This document shows, one piece after another, positions 12,499-24,685 of a stretch of 64,000 nucleotides of DNA; the first letter of the stretch is position 1, and every line of letters starts with the position of its first letter. This DNA is from Lasiosphaeris hirsuta (taxonomy: Eukaryota > Ascomycota > Sordariomycetes > Sordariales > Lasiosphaeriaceae). The notes beneath the pieces were generated by a model that saw nothing but the letters and a program-made list of their open reading frames with translations, searched no databases and was not told where the DNA came from. The stretch lies in assembly GCA_030549175.1 (NCBI GenBank), contig JAUKUA010000006.1:1550001-1614000 (forward strand), given 5' to 3'. A program made the position numbers and the translations under genes.

Positions 12499-14888
12499 TC
12501 AGGCGCTACCGCTACCTGAATTTGGAGGGCTCCAGGTATGCACCAGAAACGGGACGTCGCCCAAGCACATCTCTTCCTTAAAGCCCATATTGTTCACCAA
12601 GAAGTCGCCCATCTGCTCCACAACCAGCGGGGCGGCGGCTTTCTCAAGAGCTTCTTGTAAGAATTGCAACTGGGTGTTGGCCTTGTCTAGCGTCCGCAGT
12701 CTTCTGGCCTCGCGTTCGGCAATGATCTCACCGATAATGATCTGCCGGGTGTAAGGGTTCAACTCGCCCATGGCGCCAGCCAGGTTAGGGTCCTCCAAAA
12801 TCTGCTTGAGAAGTTCGTAAGGGAGGTTGAGGAGAATTCGGGAGAGAATGGTCTCATGAGGTGATGGGGCGCGCCGAGCCTGCGTCGTCTGGGCTGTCTG
12901 AGCCGTCTGCGGGGGGGGGCTCCACCATATCCGTTCCTCTCAGGTGGCGAAAGATCACCGAACTTGATTGACGACAGCCGAGGGTTGGTGGAAACACGTG
13001 TGTTCCGAAGAGCATGGGACTGCACCTTGGGAGGCTGGCGGCTGTGCTGGCGGCTGTGCTGTCCACCAGCGGTTCCGTGGGCAACCGTAACCGGGTTCTG
13101 GTTCTGGGGAGGGGCAACGATTGGCAGCCGCGTGAAGCCATAGTTGCCGGTATTGACATCGAGAACGAAATCCTTGGGGAAGTTCTTGACTATGAAGTGA
13201 AGAATCGGGCCAAGGAGGCCCACGAGACTGAACTCCTCATGTCTCAAGTGCGACGCCAGCACGATGTTTGGCATGACGAAGTTGACTGCCAACTCAATAG
13301 TCTCCCAAAACAGCATGCGGCCGGCCCGCTGCACCATAGCCGATTGCACCCAACTCAGCTGTAGATACTGGGCTGTGGCAATGTAGGAGAGGGTCAGGTT
13401 GAAGTCGTCCCGAATATCTCGAAGGCGCAGCTCGGTCGGAGGGATCCCATCACCAAGAGACCAGCCATACAGAGTGCGAAGCGCGCAGCAAAAGACGTCC
13501 GATCGCAGGTACTCGCCATGGAGGTTGAGAATGAGTCGGCCACCCGGCGCAGTGCGCTGCGCTTTCATAATGCCAGCAAGCGTGCGGCTGCGAGAGAGAA
13601 TGAATCGATGGCCAGGCATGGTCACAATCTGGCGGAGGTGGTTGTGATCAGGGTGATCCTGGTTGCGCGGGCTGTCGGGGAAATGCATTTCAATGATACA
13701 ATCGTTGAAAGTGCTGTCCTCGACGCCTGAATTCAAGAAGGCAATGGAGTCCTCCTGTTCATGGAGCCCGCGAAGGTTTTGAAAAACCGCGGCTGAGCCG
13801 GGTGCGTGAAGAGAGCCGCTGAGCTGGGCGTTCACTCCAGGAATGTGCGCAGGCGGCTGTCCGACAGGCTCGGCGGAGTATCCATTATGTCCAGTGTGTC
13901 CATGGCCATTCACGCTAGGATATTGGCTGAAGCCATGCTCGTCAACTTGGACGGATGACTGCGATCCATGGAAGCTATGGGGTGTCGGGGGACCATGATG
14001 GTTCATGAGACCCGGGGGAAAGTTGTCGAGAGCCGGAGAAACAAGAATGGGGCGGCCATATCCGTCCAAGCCACCGACAGGAGGATACATCATCGGGGGA
14101 TTGTAGCCCCCACCTGAGTGCGGAGCCGGGGAAGAGGCATTGGAGTCTTGCAATCCACCAAAGACCAAGCTTCCATTGCTAGGGTGAGCCTGGTGGAAGG
14201 GTCGCATCGCCATGGAAGCCTGTATGGTCGGAACGCCAAGATCATGGACGGGGCCATATAGGCTCGGACTTTTCGATGTGGGTAGGATTGGGACCGAGGG
14301 CCGAGTGGGCATGGGCGAGGCAACGCCGTGGCTGGGATGAGCAGCAACAACGGTTGGGGTAGCTATATACTTTTGGTGAGCAGAGCGAAAAAGGTGAAGG
14401 CAGGTGGTGGGTGGGGCGACAAAGGGCAGATGGAGCGGGGGGCCCGAAGTCAGATCGAGCGTGACTGGGAAGTGGATGCAGCGGGTTGGGGCAGACGGGA
14501 AGATGTTCATACCTGTTGAGGCAGCGCCCGAGGAAACAACAGGTACCGCTAGCTCCGAGGCAGCAGCACCTGTGTGGCTGGGGAGTTTAGAGGGCGTGGC
14601 AGCACCGACACTCTCGGTCGGGGCAGGAGCGGCCTTTGGCTCCTCAGACTGGTGGTCGCCGCCCTCGTGAGGTTTCTCGGCTCCGACAGGCACCTCTCCT
14701 TTCTGCTCGGCGGCCTGGCGATTGGGCTGGGTCTCGGCAAGCGGAGAGGACCTGGGCAGGGCGGAGGCCTGCTTGACGGCAGGGCGCTGGGGGTAGTTAA
14801 GCGGAAGCACTGGGACGACGGGCCTGGATATGGTCCGCCGAGCAGTGGTCTTGGTAGGCTGCAAAGCAGCCCCATTGGCAGGCGCCAT
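12499..14888 (-). CDS. BTB/POZ-like fungal protein with one frame problem
   Basis: The N-terminal half is Pro/Ser/Gly/His-rich and disordered; a BTB/POZ-like fold starts around the segment DSTFNDCIIEMHF and continues through GHRFILSRSRTLAGIM and LRTLYGW. The conserved C-terminal tail contains LNLPYELLKQILEDPN and a charged helix. A 150-base intron (14363-14512, donor GTATGA, acceptor TATAG) splits the disordered part and is in frame. The last ~130 codons lie in another frame than the BTB part. The switch falls at or near a run of nine G (12911-12919, C on the coding strand): one more base would restore the frame, suggesting a homopolymer error or polymorphism. Alternatively a 65-base intron 12894-12958 (donor GTGATC, acceptor ACAG) also restores the frame and gives 724 aa, but removes sequence that looks conserved. 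Likely nuclear or scaffold function, not assignable further. Confidence 0.8.
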
Positions 14889-16358
14889 GCTGGGCAGTGG
14901 TTGCGGTGTCGTCGAGGTGTTGATGGGAGGAAGAGGATTGGAGGGGACGCCGGCAAGTTGGTGGGTGACAACTGCTTTCGGCGCGCGAAGGTTGCTCAGA
15001 TAATTGGAGTTGGGTCGAGATCGGTTTCGGTCGTGGAAGCCCGGTCACTGGGCGGCATCCAGAAGTTGACCTGTGAAACGCGCTGCCCGACGCTCTGGGT
15101 TGCGAGTCATTCGTTAGCAGGGCAGGTGCGAATGGGAAACAGCAGCAGGTGGTAGCAGTGCGACGGGAGCTGTAGAGGTGGCAGGACTGCCGGGACGGGG
15201 GAGTAGGTGTTATTACCATGAGATGGTTATGCTGCGCGAGGTGTGGCAGCAGCGGCGGGCGGTCGAGGAAGCCGTGAGGATTTTGGTCAGGTTAAAGGTC
15301 GAGGTTGTTTGGCGCCAGTGATGCGGGCAACGTTGAGTTGCAGGCTGGGGAGCAGCGAGCAGCCAGGCAAGCCCAGGCAATGGGAACGATGCCAAATTTT
15401 TGATCTCCCCGCAGAAAAAAATCGATGCCAGCCCAAGATTGGTCCAGGGCCGGCCTTGTGGGGGGACTCCAAGATATCCTGGTCCGTGCAGTCATCGTTA
15501 TGTCAGCGTCCACCAGGTCCAACAGCCCCGGACATCAGCATCATCGTCTCAATCTCGGCAATCCCAAGGCCCAAGCAAAACTCTGCCGGCTTGTTCTGCA
15601 TCTGCAGGGCAACTCTGCGTCTTGCCAACATCCAATGCACACAAAAACACAGCGAGGGCCTCGGAAAGGCAATCTTTTTTTTTCTTTGGCCAGACGGCAC
15701 TGTTCCTGTGGCTGCTGACCCGGTGTTTCAGTGGCTTGCCCTGTCGGAACGGCTGCTTTGTCTGATTGTCTGGTCCCCTCGTTTTCGTAGCGCGCAGCAC
15801 CGTGCAATGTTCCACAGGCGGGGCTGTTGCGGGCTGCCGCCAAGCCCGTATGAATTCCCGTCACCCACCTGGCTCCCTCCCGTCCAGCCCAGTCCCGGCT
15901 CCCGGCTCCCGGCTCCCGGCTCCCGGCTCCAAGGCCCCGACCCGGGTGAAGGCCCAGACCGCGACACTACCCCGCCATGCTTTCCTGGCGCCAAACCCTG
16001 CGGCCCGCGACCCGCGACCACACTTACGCTACCCTTTTAAGACCCGCGGTGCCGTTCTGTTGGGCCGTTGCTCCAAGCTTTATTAATTGCCGGCCCCTCG
16101 CCAATGACACCCCGAGCAATGTCAAACCAGCCGCCCTGGCTCCACGGGAATACCAATTGGTAATTTTCTACGTGTTTTTGTGTTGAGATGGCTCGCAGTC
16201 TAATGCGAACAGACCAGCCGGAGGTTGAAGACTCGGTCTCATTGCTGGAATATACACACGGAGGAAATGTCTAATCTTATGTCCAAAAAAGAAAGCAATG
16301 TTCTAGCTAATATGGCCGCTTCCTTCGTCCAAAACCAAGGCGATATCCAACCTGCTGC
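14889..16358. other. Intergenic promoter region of the BTB-like gene
   Basis: No supported gene. It is the upstream region of the minus-strand BTB-like gene and the 3' flank of the secreted-protein gene. It contains the 7-base tandem repeat listed separately. Confidence 0.5.
15893..15930. repeat. 7-bp tandem repeat TCCCGGC, 5.4 copies
   Basis: Five perfect head-to-tail copies of TCCCGGC plus three bases, directly visible. It lies in non-coding DNA upstream of the BTB-like gene. Length-variable microsatellite-type repeat; no function is implied. Confidence 0.9.
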
Positions 16359-17197
16359 TCACAAGAACTCAACATCAATCTTGCCGCCATTCGACCACCC
16401 CGCGCACCCGCCCTCGGGATCCGCACCACCATACCACGCATTGTTATTCGGTTGGTTCTTACACCCGATGAGGTCATACGACCCGGAAAGCCAGCAGGTG
16501 CTCCCCGATTTGCACACATAGGCACAGCGCGCGTTATCGGCCTGACATCCAGTGCCGACCTTGACCGAGAACTGATTCCCACTCATGGTGATCAAGCGCG
16601 ACACATCAACCGTGGCCCATTCGCCCGTGGTGAACTCGCCCCAGGTGTTCTCAACCTGGCCATTAGCCGACACCTTGGTCGGGCCCGCTACACCCCCTCG
16701 GTAAACAGCACTCCACGCGCCGGTCACCCCGTTGGCGAGTGAGATGGTGGTGCGCCCACCCGCCGCGATGGACACGGTCAGCTTGGGTGCGTACTGCGTC
16801 ACGAAGGAGGAGGCGTAGCTGTTGCTGTCGTCCCAGAGGACCAGCACCACGTCCGTGTTGGCCTTGTTGGCGAAGGTGAAGATGTTGGGGCCGTTGGAGC
16901 CTAGCCAGATTTTGCCGGCGCTGTTGCTTGATGGGTTGGACCCGGGTCCGGTGAAGCCGATCGACGACAGGTACCTGCAGTCGGCCTTGGTGAGGCCCTG
17001 GACCGTCCTCTCGCAGTCGATGGCGTGGGGGGAGAGGACTGTGGTGCTGGCCAAGGCCTCGGCAGCGAGGGTAGCATTGCGGAAGCTGTAGGGATTTGTT
17101 AGAAGTGGTTTGGTTTATCTCAGGGTAATGGTACTCACGCCGGGGAGGCTGCACCGAGGGCAGCCAGGCCGAGAACCGTAACAAGCTGTGAGAACAT
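16359..17197 (-). CDS. Secreted cysteine-containing protein, family unknown
   Basis: Two exons, 17139-17197 and 16359-17085, with a 53-base intron (GTGAGT...CTACAG), give 261 aa. The N-terminus MFSQLVTVLGLAALGAASPA is a classic signal peptide, and the intron falls just after it, as in many fungal secreted proteins. The mature part has hydrophobic beta-rich segments (KIWLGSNGPNIFTFANKA) and a C-terminal cluster of cysteines (TGCQADNARCAYVCKSGSTC). This looks like an abundant extracellular or effector-type protein; I do not recognise a named family. A TATATATA stretch (about 17203-17211) lies just upstream of the ATG, rather close for a TATA box. Confidence 0.85.
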
Positions 17198-18596
17198 TGT
17201 GCTTATATATATATCTACCAATACAATAACCCGAGTTGGACAGATTTATTTTCTCAGTGGAGACTGCTCGAAGCAGAACAAGGTGGCTATGAGAATTTGA
17301 AGACAGAACGATGGGGGCTTGCTAGCTGAACGAAAACATCTCAAGTCGGGGTGAATATCGCATCTTTATAGCATCTCCAACCTCTTCCACAACGATTCGG
17401 AGCCCAGCGTCAGCCTGGACAGCCTGCCATGCCGCAGCCTTTATTGCAATTGCTGCAACATGAAGGCGTAGGTGCTACTTGGGAATTAAACGTCAAAATC
17501 TCCAACGTTACTCCAGGCAGGATGGAGGTGGCATATCCCCTCAACATTGCCATCAGGCCTACTCTGGACAGGGGAGGCAGTGCGCGAGGCGGTATTGTGT
17601 TTGTGTATTTCTCCTGTTATCCAGCCAGGAGGTAGCTATGCCCCTGAGAAGTGGTCAATGGATTGGATGGATTGGTGGTATTCATAGGAATGCACAAATT
17701 CCCCGGGCATCCTTCAGGAAAAAATGGACGGGTCCTATTAACCAGGTGTATGGGTGCTGCGCCGCTGCCGCTGTACTCGTTGCAAGAGAGCTCGAAAGTG
17801 GAACAATTCGACATTGCAACAATTGATAGCCGACGACTTCAAGACGGAGAGTGTACATCATTTTCATGACTCAGAATAAGTATCGCTAAAAATGATACCT
17901 ACAGGGCTCAATTGAGGTTTTGAGCCACACAATGGCTACGACATGGGCTGTATAGTATTGCTCGGACATGACACTAATATTGGCCTAGGTCGGATATTCA
18001 ACGTTGACATGCTCGCTATGCTATATTTGTGTTGATTGCGACATGAACCCATTGCAAGAGACATTCATTCAACCTAACGGTCTTTCTGTGCTTTTCTGTG
18101 CTCTTCTGAATGTGGTAAGTGCTGTGCCACCATAGATGCGGATGCCACCTCATTTACCCCTGAGCCTCCTGAGCCCGAATCCCAATCCTAGCCGAACACC
18201 AACACCGGGTTTAGGATGTAGCCTACATAACACTGCTTTAAAATTAATTGAAGCCACATTGTTCCACCATTCTACCGGGCTTTGAGCAGAGATTCATCCT
18301 AACACGTTTCGCCCGATCCTGGTTTTGACTTGTTCTTCCGGGTGCGCGACCCCTTTCTCGAATCCGCCAACGATGAATCCTCCTGCACGGAATGTATTCC
18401 TGGGCCGCAATCACTACACCCACCGCGACCGCAAGGTAGATTCGCTCCCAAATTATGCCATCTCTGCCAGCAACACAAAGTCTAAATCTCACCGACAATA
18501 CTATCCAAGGCGAAATTCTCCCAACACTTCTTGCCTACCTACGGAACCGACTCTAGCCCCGAAAGAACGCCCTCTGCTCCGCCTCCGGACTCGAGC
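17198..18596. other. Intergenic region, no gene seen
   Basis: Upstream region of the secreted-protein gene and 3' flank of the cysteine-cluster gene. The part 17880-18280 is more AT-rich than its surroundings. No coding or RNA feature is supported. Confidence 0.5.
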
Positions 18597-19745
18597 TCAT
18601 CCCGAAGCTACCATCCCTTCCAACCCCCCGACTCCCACTCCTACTCCTCTCCCTCCTACTCCTCCCCCTCCTACTCCTCCCCCCTCCTCCTCCTCCTCCT
18701 TCTCCTCGTCTTCCACCACCACCACCATCCTCACCCCGCGTAAATACTCCGCCTCATACTCAGGCTCCCTCTCCTCCTCCTCCCTCCCGCCCCCGGCAAC
18801 AACCAACGGCATCACCACCCCGGGCCCCCTCCGCCACCCATACCCCGGACACCCCTCGCCCTCCCTCCACACTGCGGCCTCCCCGCCCAGGCCCAGCTCC
18901 CGCCTCCGAAACTCCCAAATCAGCATACACCCAGGCTCCCCCAGCGCGAGCCGTTGCCAGTACCACGGCCCGCCGGCCAGGACGACCCGCTGGTCGGCCG
19001 TGCCGAGTCGCTGCCGGAACCGGTTCATCACCACGCTCTCGGGGCGGAGGATCCCAGCTTGGCTATGGCCGTGGGCGAGGCTCGACGGGTCAGGCGACGA
19101 CGACATGTGGGGGCGGAGGACGTGCAGGTGGAGTTGCAGCTGCGGGCGGAAGGGACAGCCGGCTGGGTTGCCGCAGGCCGTCAGGCCATGGGCGCAGGTG
19201 GTGTCAAAGGGGTTGCGGGACCATTCGCCGCAAGGGCATTCCCTGCGCGAGACACGGGGGTTTGTTAGCTTGGGTTACTGCTATGGGGGATATGGGGGTG
19301 AGGAGGAGAGGTGGGGGGGGTGGGGGGGGGGGGGTTACCAGTAGGTCGGGTCGATAAAGACGGGAGAGGTGTGCAGCCCGCCGACTGTGCGGACGGCGTT
19401 GCGGAGGTCGTGGGTTGGGCCGAGGAGACAATTGGGGCATTTGGCGTGGCCGCAAGACGGGCGGAAGCAGTTTTCCGTCGAGGATGGAGGTGGGGAGGAG
19501 AAGGGGTGCGGGCTGCTGAGATGCGGTGGGGAGGCTAGGTCGTCGTGGATCATGCCTACTGGGTCAGCGTAGCCGCTTTGGGCACACCGGCAGCAGAACC
19601 AGCGGTTGAGCTGGGTCGCGAGGGGCCTGAGGTTATGTCCATAGCCCACGGGGAAGTCGTGGAGGGTCGTGGTGATCCGTGGCGAGGGGAGGCCCTCGGT
19701 TGGAAATGTCGTTAGGATGTGGGTTTCTGGAATTTGATAACTCAT
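18597..19745 (-). CDS. Hypothetical protein with zinc-binding-like cysteine clusters
   Basis: Two exons, 19339-19745 and 18597-19242, join across a 96-base intron (donor GTAACC, acceptor GCGCAG) to give 350 aa. Residues 49-54 (WFCCRC) and 93-106 (C-x4-C-x-H-x2-C-x2-C) form a pattern common in fungal proteins with a treble-clef or zinc-ribbon-like fold; further cysteines follow the intron (CPCGEW, CAHGLTACGNPAGC). The tail is very low complexity: an acidic Glu run followed by Gly/Val repeats, encoded by a CTC/TCC-rich microsatellite (about 18615-18720). Function unknown; metal binding is inferred from the cysteine spacing. The opposite strand has a long open frame here that is a mirror of this repeat. 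Confidence 0.7.
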
Positions 19746-20651
19746 CCTTTCGGCCTTATAACTTCACGTGTATTCCTAGAAGCAGTAGCGAAGACTTGAG
19801 ATGGCTTCGAATCTATCCGACATGGGCTCACGGCGTAGATAAATGCCGTCGGCTGGCTAGCTAATATCTACGCCGGACAGGACTGTGTGAAAGGACTCGG
19901 GAGATCCTGTGAGACCTGCCTTATGCACTCTTCCATTTTGGCTTCCAGTCTAGGAGACAGCTTGGCTATCGCAGTTTATTGCAGCTGGCCGCCTTGTCGT
20001 ACATGGATGAATGGAGACTGCCGGTGAGTGCTGCCGGCCGTCTGGACTGCGGCCTGCCGTCACAGATCTATTGATTACCACAAATTGTCACTCAAGACCT
20101 TGATGTAATTGCTTGATACTCTCATTGCAAGGGTGCCGCCGCCCAAGACACATTGTGCGCATGTTTGACCAGATAGGCAACACGAGCCGGGGTTCGAAGA
20201 TGTAAGGGTGTAATCTGCATGTATCTACCCTTGTCAGCTAAACCTCCTGTTCCTTGATTCTGCCGGCCGCGAATGGCGAATAAACTATACATTTTCTCTC
20301 GCAATCTGCATTCTAGCACGAGCCTGGAAAACATTAATTTGCCCGTGCTCCCCATTTTGCGTTCCAAACTTCAACAGTCCGAGACTCGGAAAACTTGCAG
20401 GGTCCCAAGGAAGAATCGAGACACTACAATGAAAACAAAACAACAAATCAGGCGAGTGTCCGAGAGGTCGCACCAGTCATATCATTCGACATCTACCTCC
20501 CGAGTAGGAAACTGCCATCCTCAAATCAGGTCATGATGTCCACAGTAATGTGGAGTTCCAAATCGGACAAATACAGGCACATCGCCCACTCTGCCCACCC
20601 ACTCTTACCAGTGCATCAGATCCACCAACACAGCCCACCGCGGTGTGATGC
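19746..20651. other. Intergenic region, no gene seen
   Basis: Upstream of the cysteine-cluster gene and 3' of the second BTB gene. It contains scattered GCCGGC words and no supported coding or RNA feature. Confidence 0.5.
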
Positions 20652-22441
20652 TTAAGCATCGGCGTCCTCGACCTTGATCACCGGATTGGACATGTAACCC
20701 TCAGAGTAGTAATCTGGGGAGGTGGCGAAATCCTCAACCTGCTTGAAGTGTGTGCCATTGACGGCGAGGTCCTCCTTTGGCTCAGGACTGGGGTCTCTCT
20801 CCTCCATGTCTCTGAGGTCCTGAAACAGCTCGATACTGAAGGCACCAGACTTCTCCGCCCGAATCTTGAGTTCCTGAATGATTTTGCCGCTCAATTGGAC
20901 GAGGGGTGGCATGGCGTCGGCTACAGCCTGCTTGTGGTGACTGCCGCATTTCGAGTGCGTGTCGGAATGAGGCTTGGTGTTTGGCAGCTTGAAATGGCCA
21001 ACCTTGATCTTCTCAAGCTTGCCGGCGAGTTCACAAACGCTGCCATTGTATTTATCCGGGTTTGGCAACGGCATCAAGCCAGCACCCGTCAGACCGCTGA
21101 GCAGTGAGCCGAGTTGTTGGAGCTGGCATTGCTCCTTGATGTCGTCGCTCGCGTCCTTTGCTTTGCAAAACTTCAGAACATTGCCCATGGGAGCGGCCAA
21201 CAGCTCTTGGAACGGGATGCTGATTCCTGGGATCAACTTGTTCAGGGCGTCCGCACGAATCGTGGCCATCATATCTGATGAGGAATGCATGTTAGCACGG
21301 TGAAAGGCAAGAAGCCAAAAAGAAACAACTTGGATGGTAGAGCAGGGCGCAGAGTGTATGGGGGTTGAACTCAAGGGGATCTGGAGATAGACTCACTGAT
21401 GATGCCGTCCGGAAGTTGCTGATCCTTCCACGGCTGGCCGCTTGCATTGAGCAAATTGCCACCCTCGTCAATTGTGGACTGATAAGCGACCTTTGCAACC
21501 ACTCTGGAGAAATAGCGGCCCTCTCCCAAAACCCAGGCGAGGTACATTGTTTTCTCATCATCGTTGTCGCCACCACTCATGACGATGTGCCAGTGGAGAC
21601 CTGCCACCCACTCCTTCATGTATGGGACGAGAAGATGGGCACACTGGTACTTCTCAACAACGGTGGCGATGTCGTAAAGCTGAGAAACATCTGGACGAAG
21701 CGGGATTTCATGGAACTTGAAATGAATGATCGAGAAGACAACGTCCAGACCAAATGTCTTGTCTTCAGGGGCCAACATATTAACGACCCATTTTCCTGCG
21801 CCGCGACGGGGGAAATTGCCGCCATATACCAATCTCCGCCAGACAGGAGACGCGGCAGCAATAAGATCCGAATGGACCTTGTAGAGGGCGAAGCCCTCAG
21901 CTTGGCGGACCCTGACGTACATGTCTGCGTCCGTGTGATAAGAAGTGGCTTTCCGAGGAAGGTCCTCGTCAGCTCCGGGTTCTGTCTTGACTGTATACGC
22001 CACATTGATGATAGGGGCGCCGGAGTCAGGGAGCTCGGTCATATCGACGTTGTTTGGCTTAGACTTGATTGCGGGGACTTTGGGAAAGGTGTTAGCGATA
22101 GTGGGGGCATTGGTGGCGGTGTTCTTACTGGACTCGCGGGCATGGACATGAACAATGCCATTCTTCTCATCGGTCTCAAGGTCGCTGGAGACGGTAGTAG
22201 CCTCGGTAGCTGTAGAAAGTCCATCAATCAGACGGGAACGGTCGGCGTCGCCTGATGAGGTAGTGGCAGTGGCAAGGACATCATGATGCTTCTCACCCCC
22301 GCCGGAACCGGAATCAGTGATGCCAATTCCGCCATTGTTGTTCGTGAAACTAGGAGGAGACACAGCCAGAGGGCTCCAATCGGAGGTCGAAGTGGCCCGG
22401 CTAACGGTCGGGGTGGTCTGTGGGGAATGAAGAGACGACAT
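20652..22441 (-). CDS. BTB/POZ-domain protein (two exons)
   Basis: Exons 21397-22441 and 20652-21274 with a 122-base intron (GTGAGT...CATCAG) give 555 aa. Residues 1-150 are Ser/Thr-rich and disordered. A fungal BTB domain follows (ADMYVRV, then KVHSDLIAAASPVWRRLVYG) with the strand-helix pattern up to LLVPYMKEW. The C-terminal exon is helical with a PDYYSEGY tail. The frame is open further upstream, but the ATG at 22441 gives the more typical start (MSSLHSPQ), and the upstream extension is hydrophobic and unlike the family. Fungal BTB proteins of this type are usually unassigned. It lies 5.8 kb from the other BTB-like gene on the same strand, so the two may be old paralogues. Confidence 0.85.
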
Positions 22442-24250
22442 GATCGCTGCGGTTGACAATTTTTTTCGATGAGGGATGATAGACTCCCAGCAGAGAAAAA
22501 TACAAGCCTGAACCAGTATGTGATGGCCGGGAATGGCCCAGAAAAGGATCGAAATGTAGAACGGATAGTAAAACTCCAACGTAAAAGAGTTTTGGTAGCC
22601 GAAGGTGGAAGTGGATGGGAGAAAGAGAGGTCAAGTTGGAGGGGAGGAAGAGGTTTATGTTGGAGGGGAAGGTGGGCACAAGAATTCAGTCGGGCAAAAG
22701 AAGCGAGTGTTTGCATTCAAGCTGCAGAGGAAGGCGCGAGGGAAGTGGAAACGTGGAGGAAGGCACGAGAGAAATAGAAATGAGGCAGCAGGCAAAAGAA
22801 ATGGCGAGCGAGTGGGTTGGAAGGTGCGAGGTCCAAAGGTGGGTGGGTACCCGCGCAGTATTGTGAAGAAAGTCGAGACAAAATCAACAAAGGTCTACGA
22901 AATGATGACACGTCATCTATCAACGAGAGAATGCGCAAAAGAATCAATAATAATTCCCGCTCGCCCAGTCATTCTCGTTCCATCCAAGGTCAAGTATCCC
23001 CGGAAGCATTCTTAGGCCGGCAGCTTTGCGGTTTATTTTGCCTTCCTGAAGACTACCCATGATGCATCTACAATCTAAACCTCAGAATCCAAATATCGAA
23101 CGTGGGAGTTGGCTGGTGTCACAGAAAGAGGCTATGGATGGGTTGCTTCTTCAGAAAGAGCAGCAAGAGAAGCGATCCAGTCCCGGGTCGTTTGTTTCTA
23201 TTTGTTTGTAGGGCGCAGGACACAATGAGGATGCCCCCTTTTGGTAGCTCCGGATTTGACATGTCGAGGCCCGGAAACAGGTAAATATCTTGGCTTAGTA
23301 AAGCGCTTTTCTCATTCTAACCGGTGCTATAAAGCTACTCGTTAACAAGACAAGCAAAGACTGTGGAGCCCGTCTTGTAAGATAATATTGGGGGGCCAAG
23401 CCATCGGTGGACGTGGTGGACCTCTGGAGTAAAAGTCAGAGGGACTCGAGCTTGTCAGACTTGTTGACTTTTCTCTCATTAGGCTTAGCTATCACTACGG
23501 GACAAAACAGCTGATGGATACACTGGGCAAAGTTTTGAGGTGTTCTAATCCTGGAGCCTGGAACGGTGGAGACTCGCTTCAAGTTTTCGTCGTCCGGTGA
23601 CGGTACCTAGGTAGGTGGCGGGGATTGCACTGGGCTTCTTGTGGCTGGTGCGTGAGGCATAAAAAGCCAGCGTCGGTAATGACATGGATGGAGTGAAGCC
23701 GTATCCAAGCCGCTTCGTGACCATTTTGCCTATGCGCCTTGCCATAGCGTAAGTTCACCAGCTGGTAGGCCGTGGTATTCTTCCAACACTTCAAGGCCCC
23801 ATCTGATGTTCCGTTTCTGACTGCTACTCCTGAGTGGAGTTTAGGACAAGTAAATGATGAACGTGTGAGCAGTTATAAATACCTAGGCCAAAGCTCGAAA
23901 AGTCGCCGTCGGACAGATCCAAGATTGCCGTCGGGGTTTTTCATAAGACCAGCCTAAGATGCTGCTAGGCCTTAAATGGTGCTTGCTCAATTGGCCCAAG
24001 TCTCATCCGAGCTATGGGACTCGTTTCTCTTAATCTATTCAAGATTACAGCAAGATCCTAAGCCTCGCAGGTTCAATGTGGTGGATCTCGGGATGGTACG
24101 CGACTCGAGAACGCTGTCTGCCTGGCCGAGTCGACGGCGATGCTGGGCCTGTATAAATACAGCATATTTCCCGTCTTCAAGCTCTCAACAGCCACATCAA
24201 GCATCCGACACAAGCTCCTACAGGCCTAACAACACAAGAAATACTTCAAG
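22442..24250. other. Divergent intergenic region
   Basis: Shared upstream space of the BTB gene (-) and the small secreted protein (+). 22600-22830 is strongly purine-rich on the plus strand, which is CT-rich in the BTB transcript direction, typical of fungal promoters and 5' UTRs. No gene seen. Confidence 0.5.
24152..24159 (+). promoter_or_regulatory. TATA box of small secreted protein gene
   Basis: TATAAATA lies about 100 bases before the ATG at 24251, a normal spacing for a strongly expressed, regulated fungal gene. Confidence 0.6.
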
Positions 24251-24685
24251 ATGCACGCCTACAGCACCCTCTCCGTCATGCTCGCTGCCACGGGCCTCGG
24301 ATCGGCCGCGCTGCCCAAGGCCAATGAGTACAAGACCGGTGACTGGTAAGTGATGCGCGAACCGAAACCTAGGCCATGGCTAACACGCACGTCTAGCTCG
24401 GGCAGTCTCAACTACGGGCACCACTCGTTCGACCTGCACGCCGTCACAATGGACGATACGAGCAACTCGGTCTACCAGGACGGCACGAGGTGGTACCTTT
24501 TCGACGGAAAGACGAGCAATGGCGGCACCTGCAAGGGCAAGTTCCTCGGCCAGATCAGGGCCGATGCGCTGGGGCGGTGTATCAACCTGAATGACACGGT
24601 TCCGGGCTCCCGCATCCGCTGCTTGTGCAACCCCAACGTCGGCTTTACCAAAGTCAACTCGTGTGAATATATGGCGACGGCCTAG
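24251..24685 (+). CDS. Small secreted cysteine-rich protein
   Basis: Exons 24251-24345 and 24397-24685 with a 51-base intron (GTAAGT...GTCTAG) give 127 aa. The N-terminus MHAYSTLSVMLAATGLGSAA is a signal peptide. The mature protein has six cysteines (in TGDC, GGTC, GRC, RCLC and NSC), enough for three disulfides. A TATA box is present. Size, cysteine content and signal fit an effector-like or extracellular defence protein; no family is recognised and host interaction is not shown. Confidence 0.8.

Noticed and set aside
18325..19344. 339-residue plus-strand frame rich in Ser/Pro/Thr
   Set aside because: Opposite strand of the spliced cysteine-cluster gene; its composition follows from the TCC/CTC repeat.
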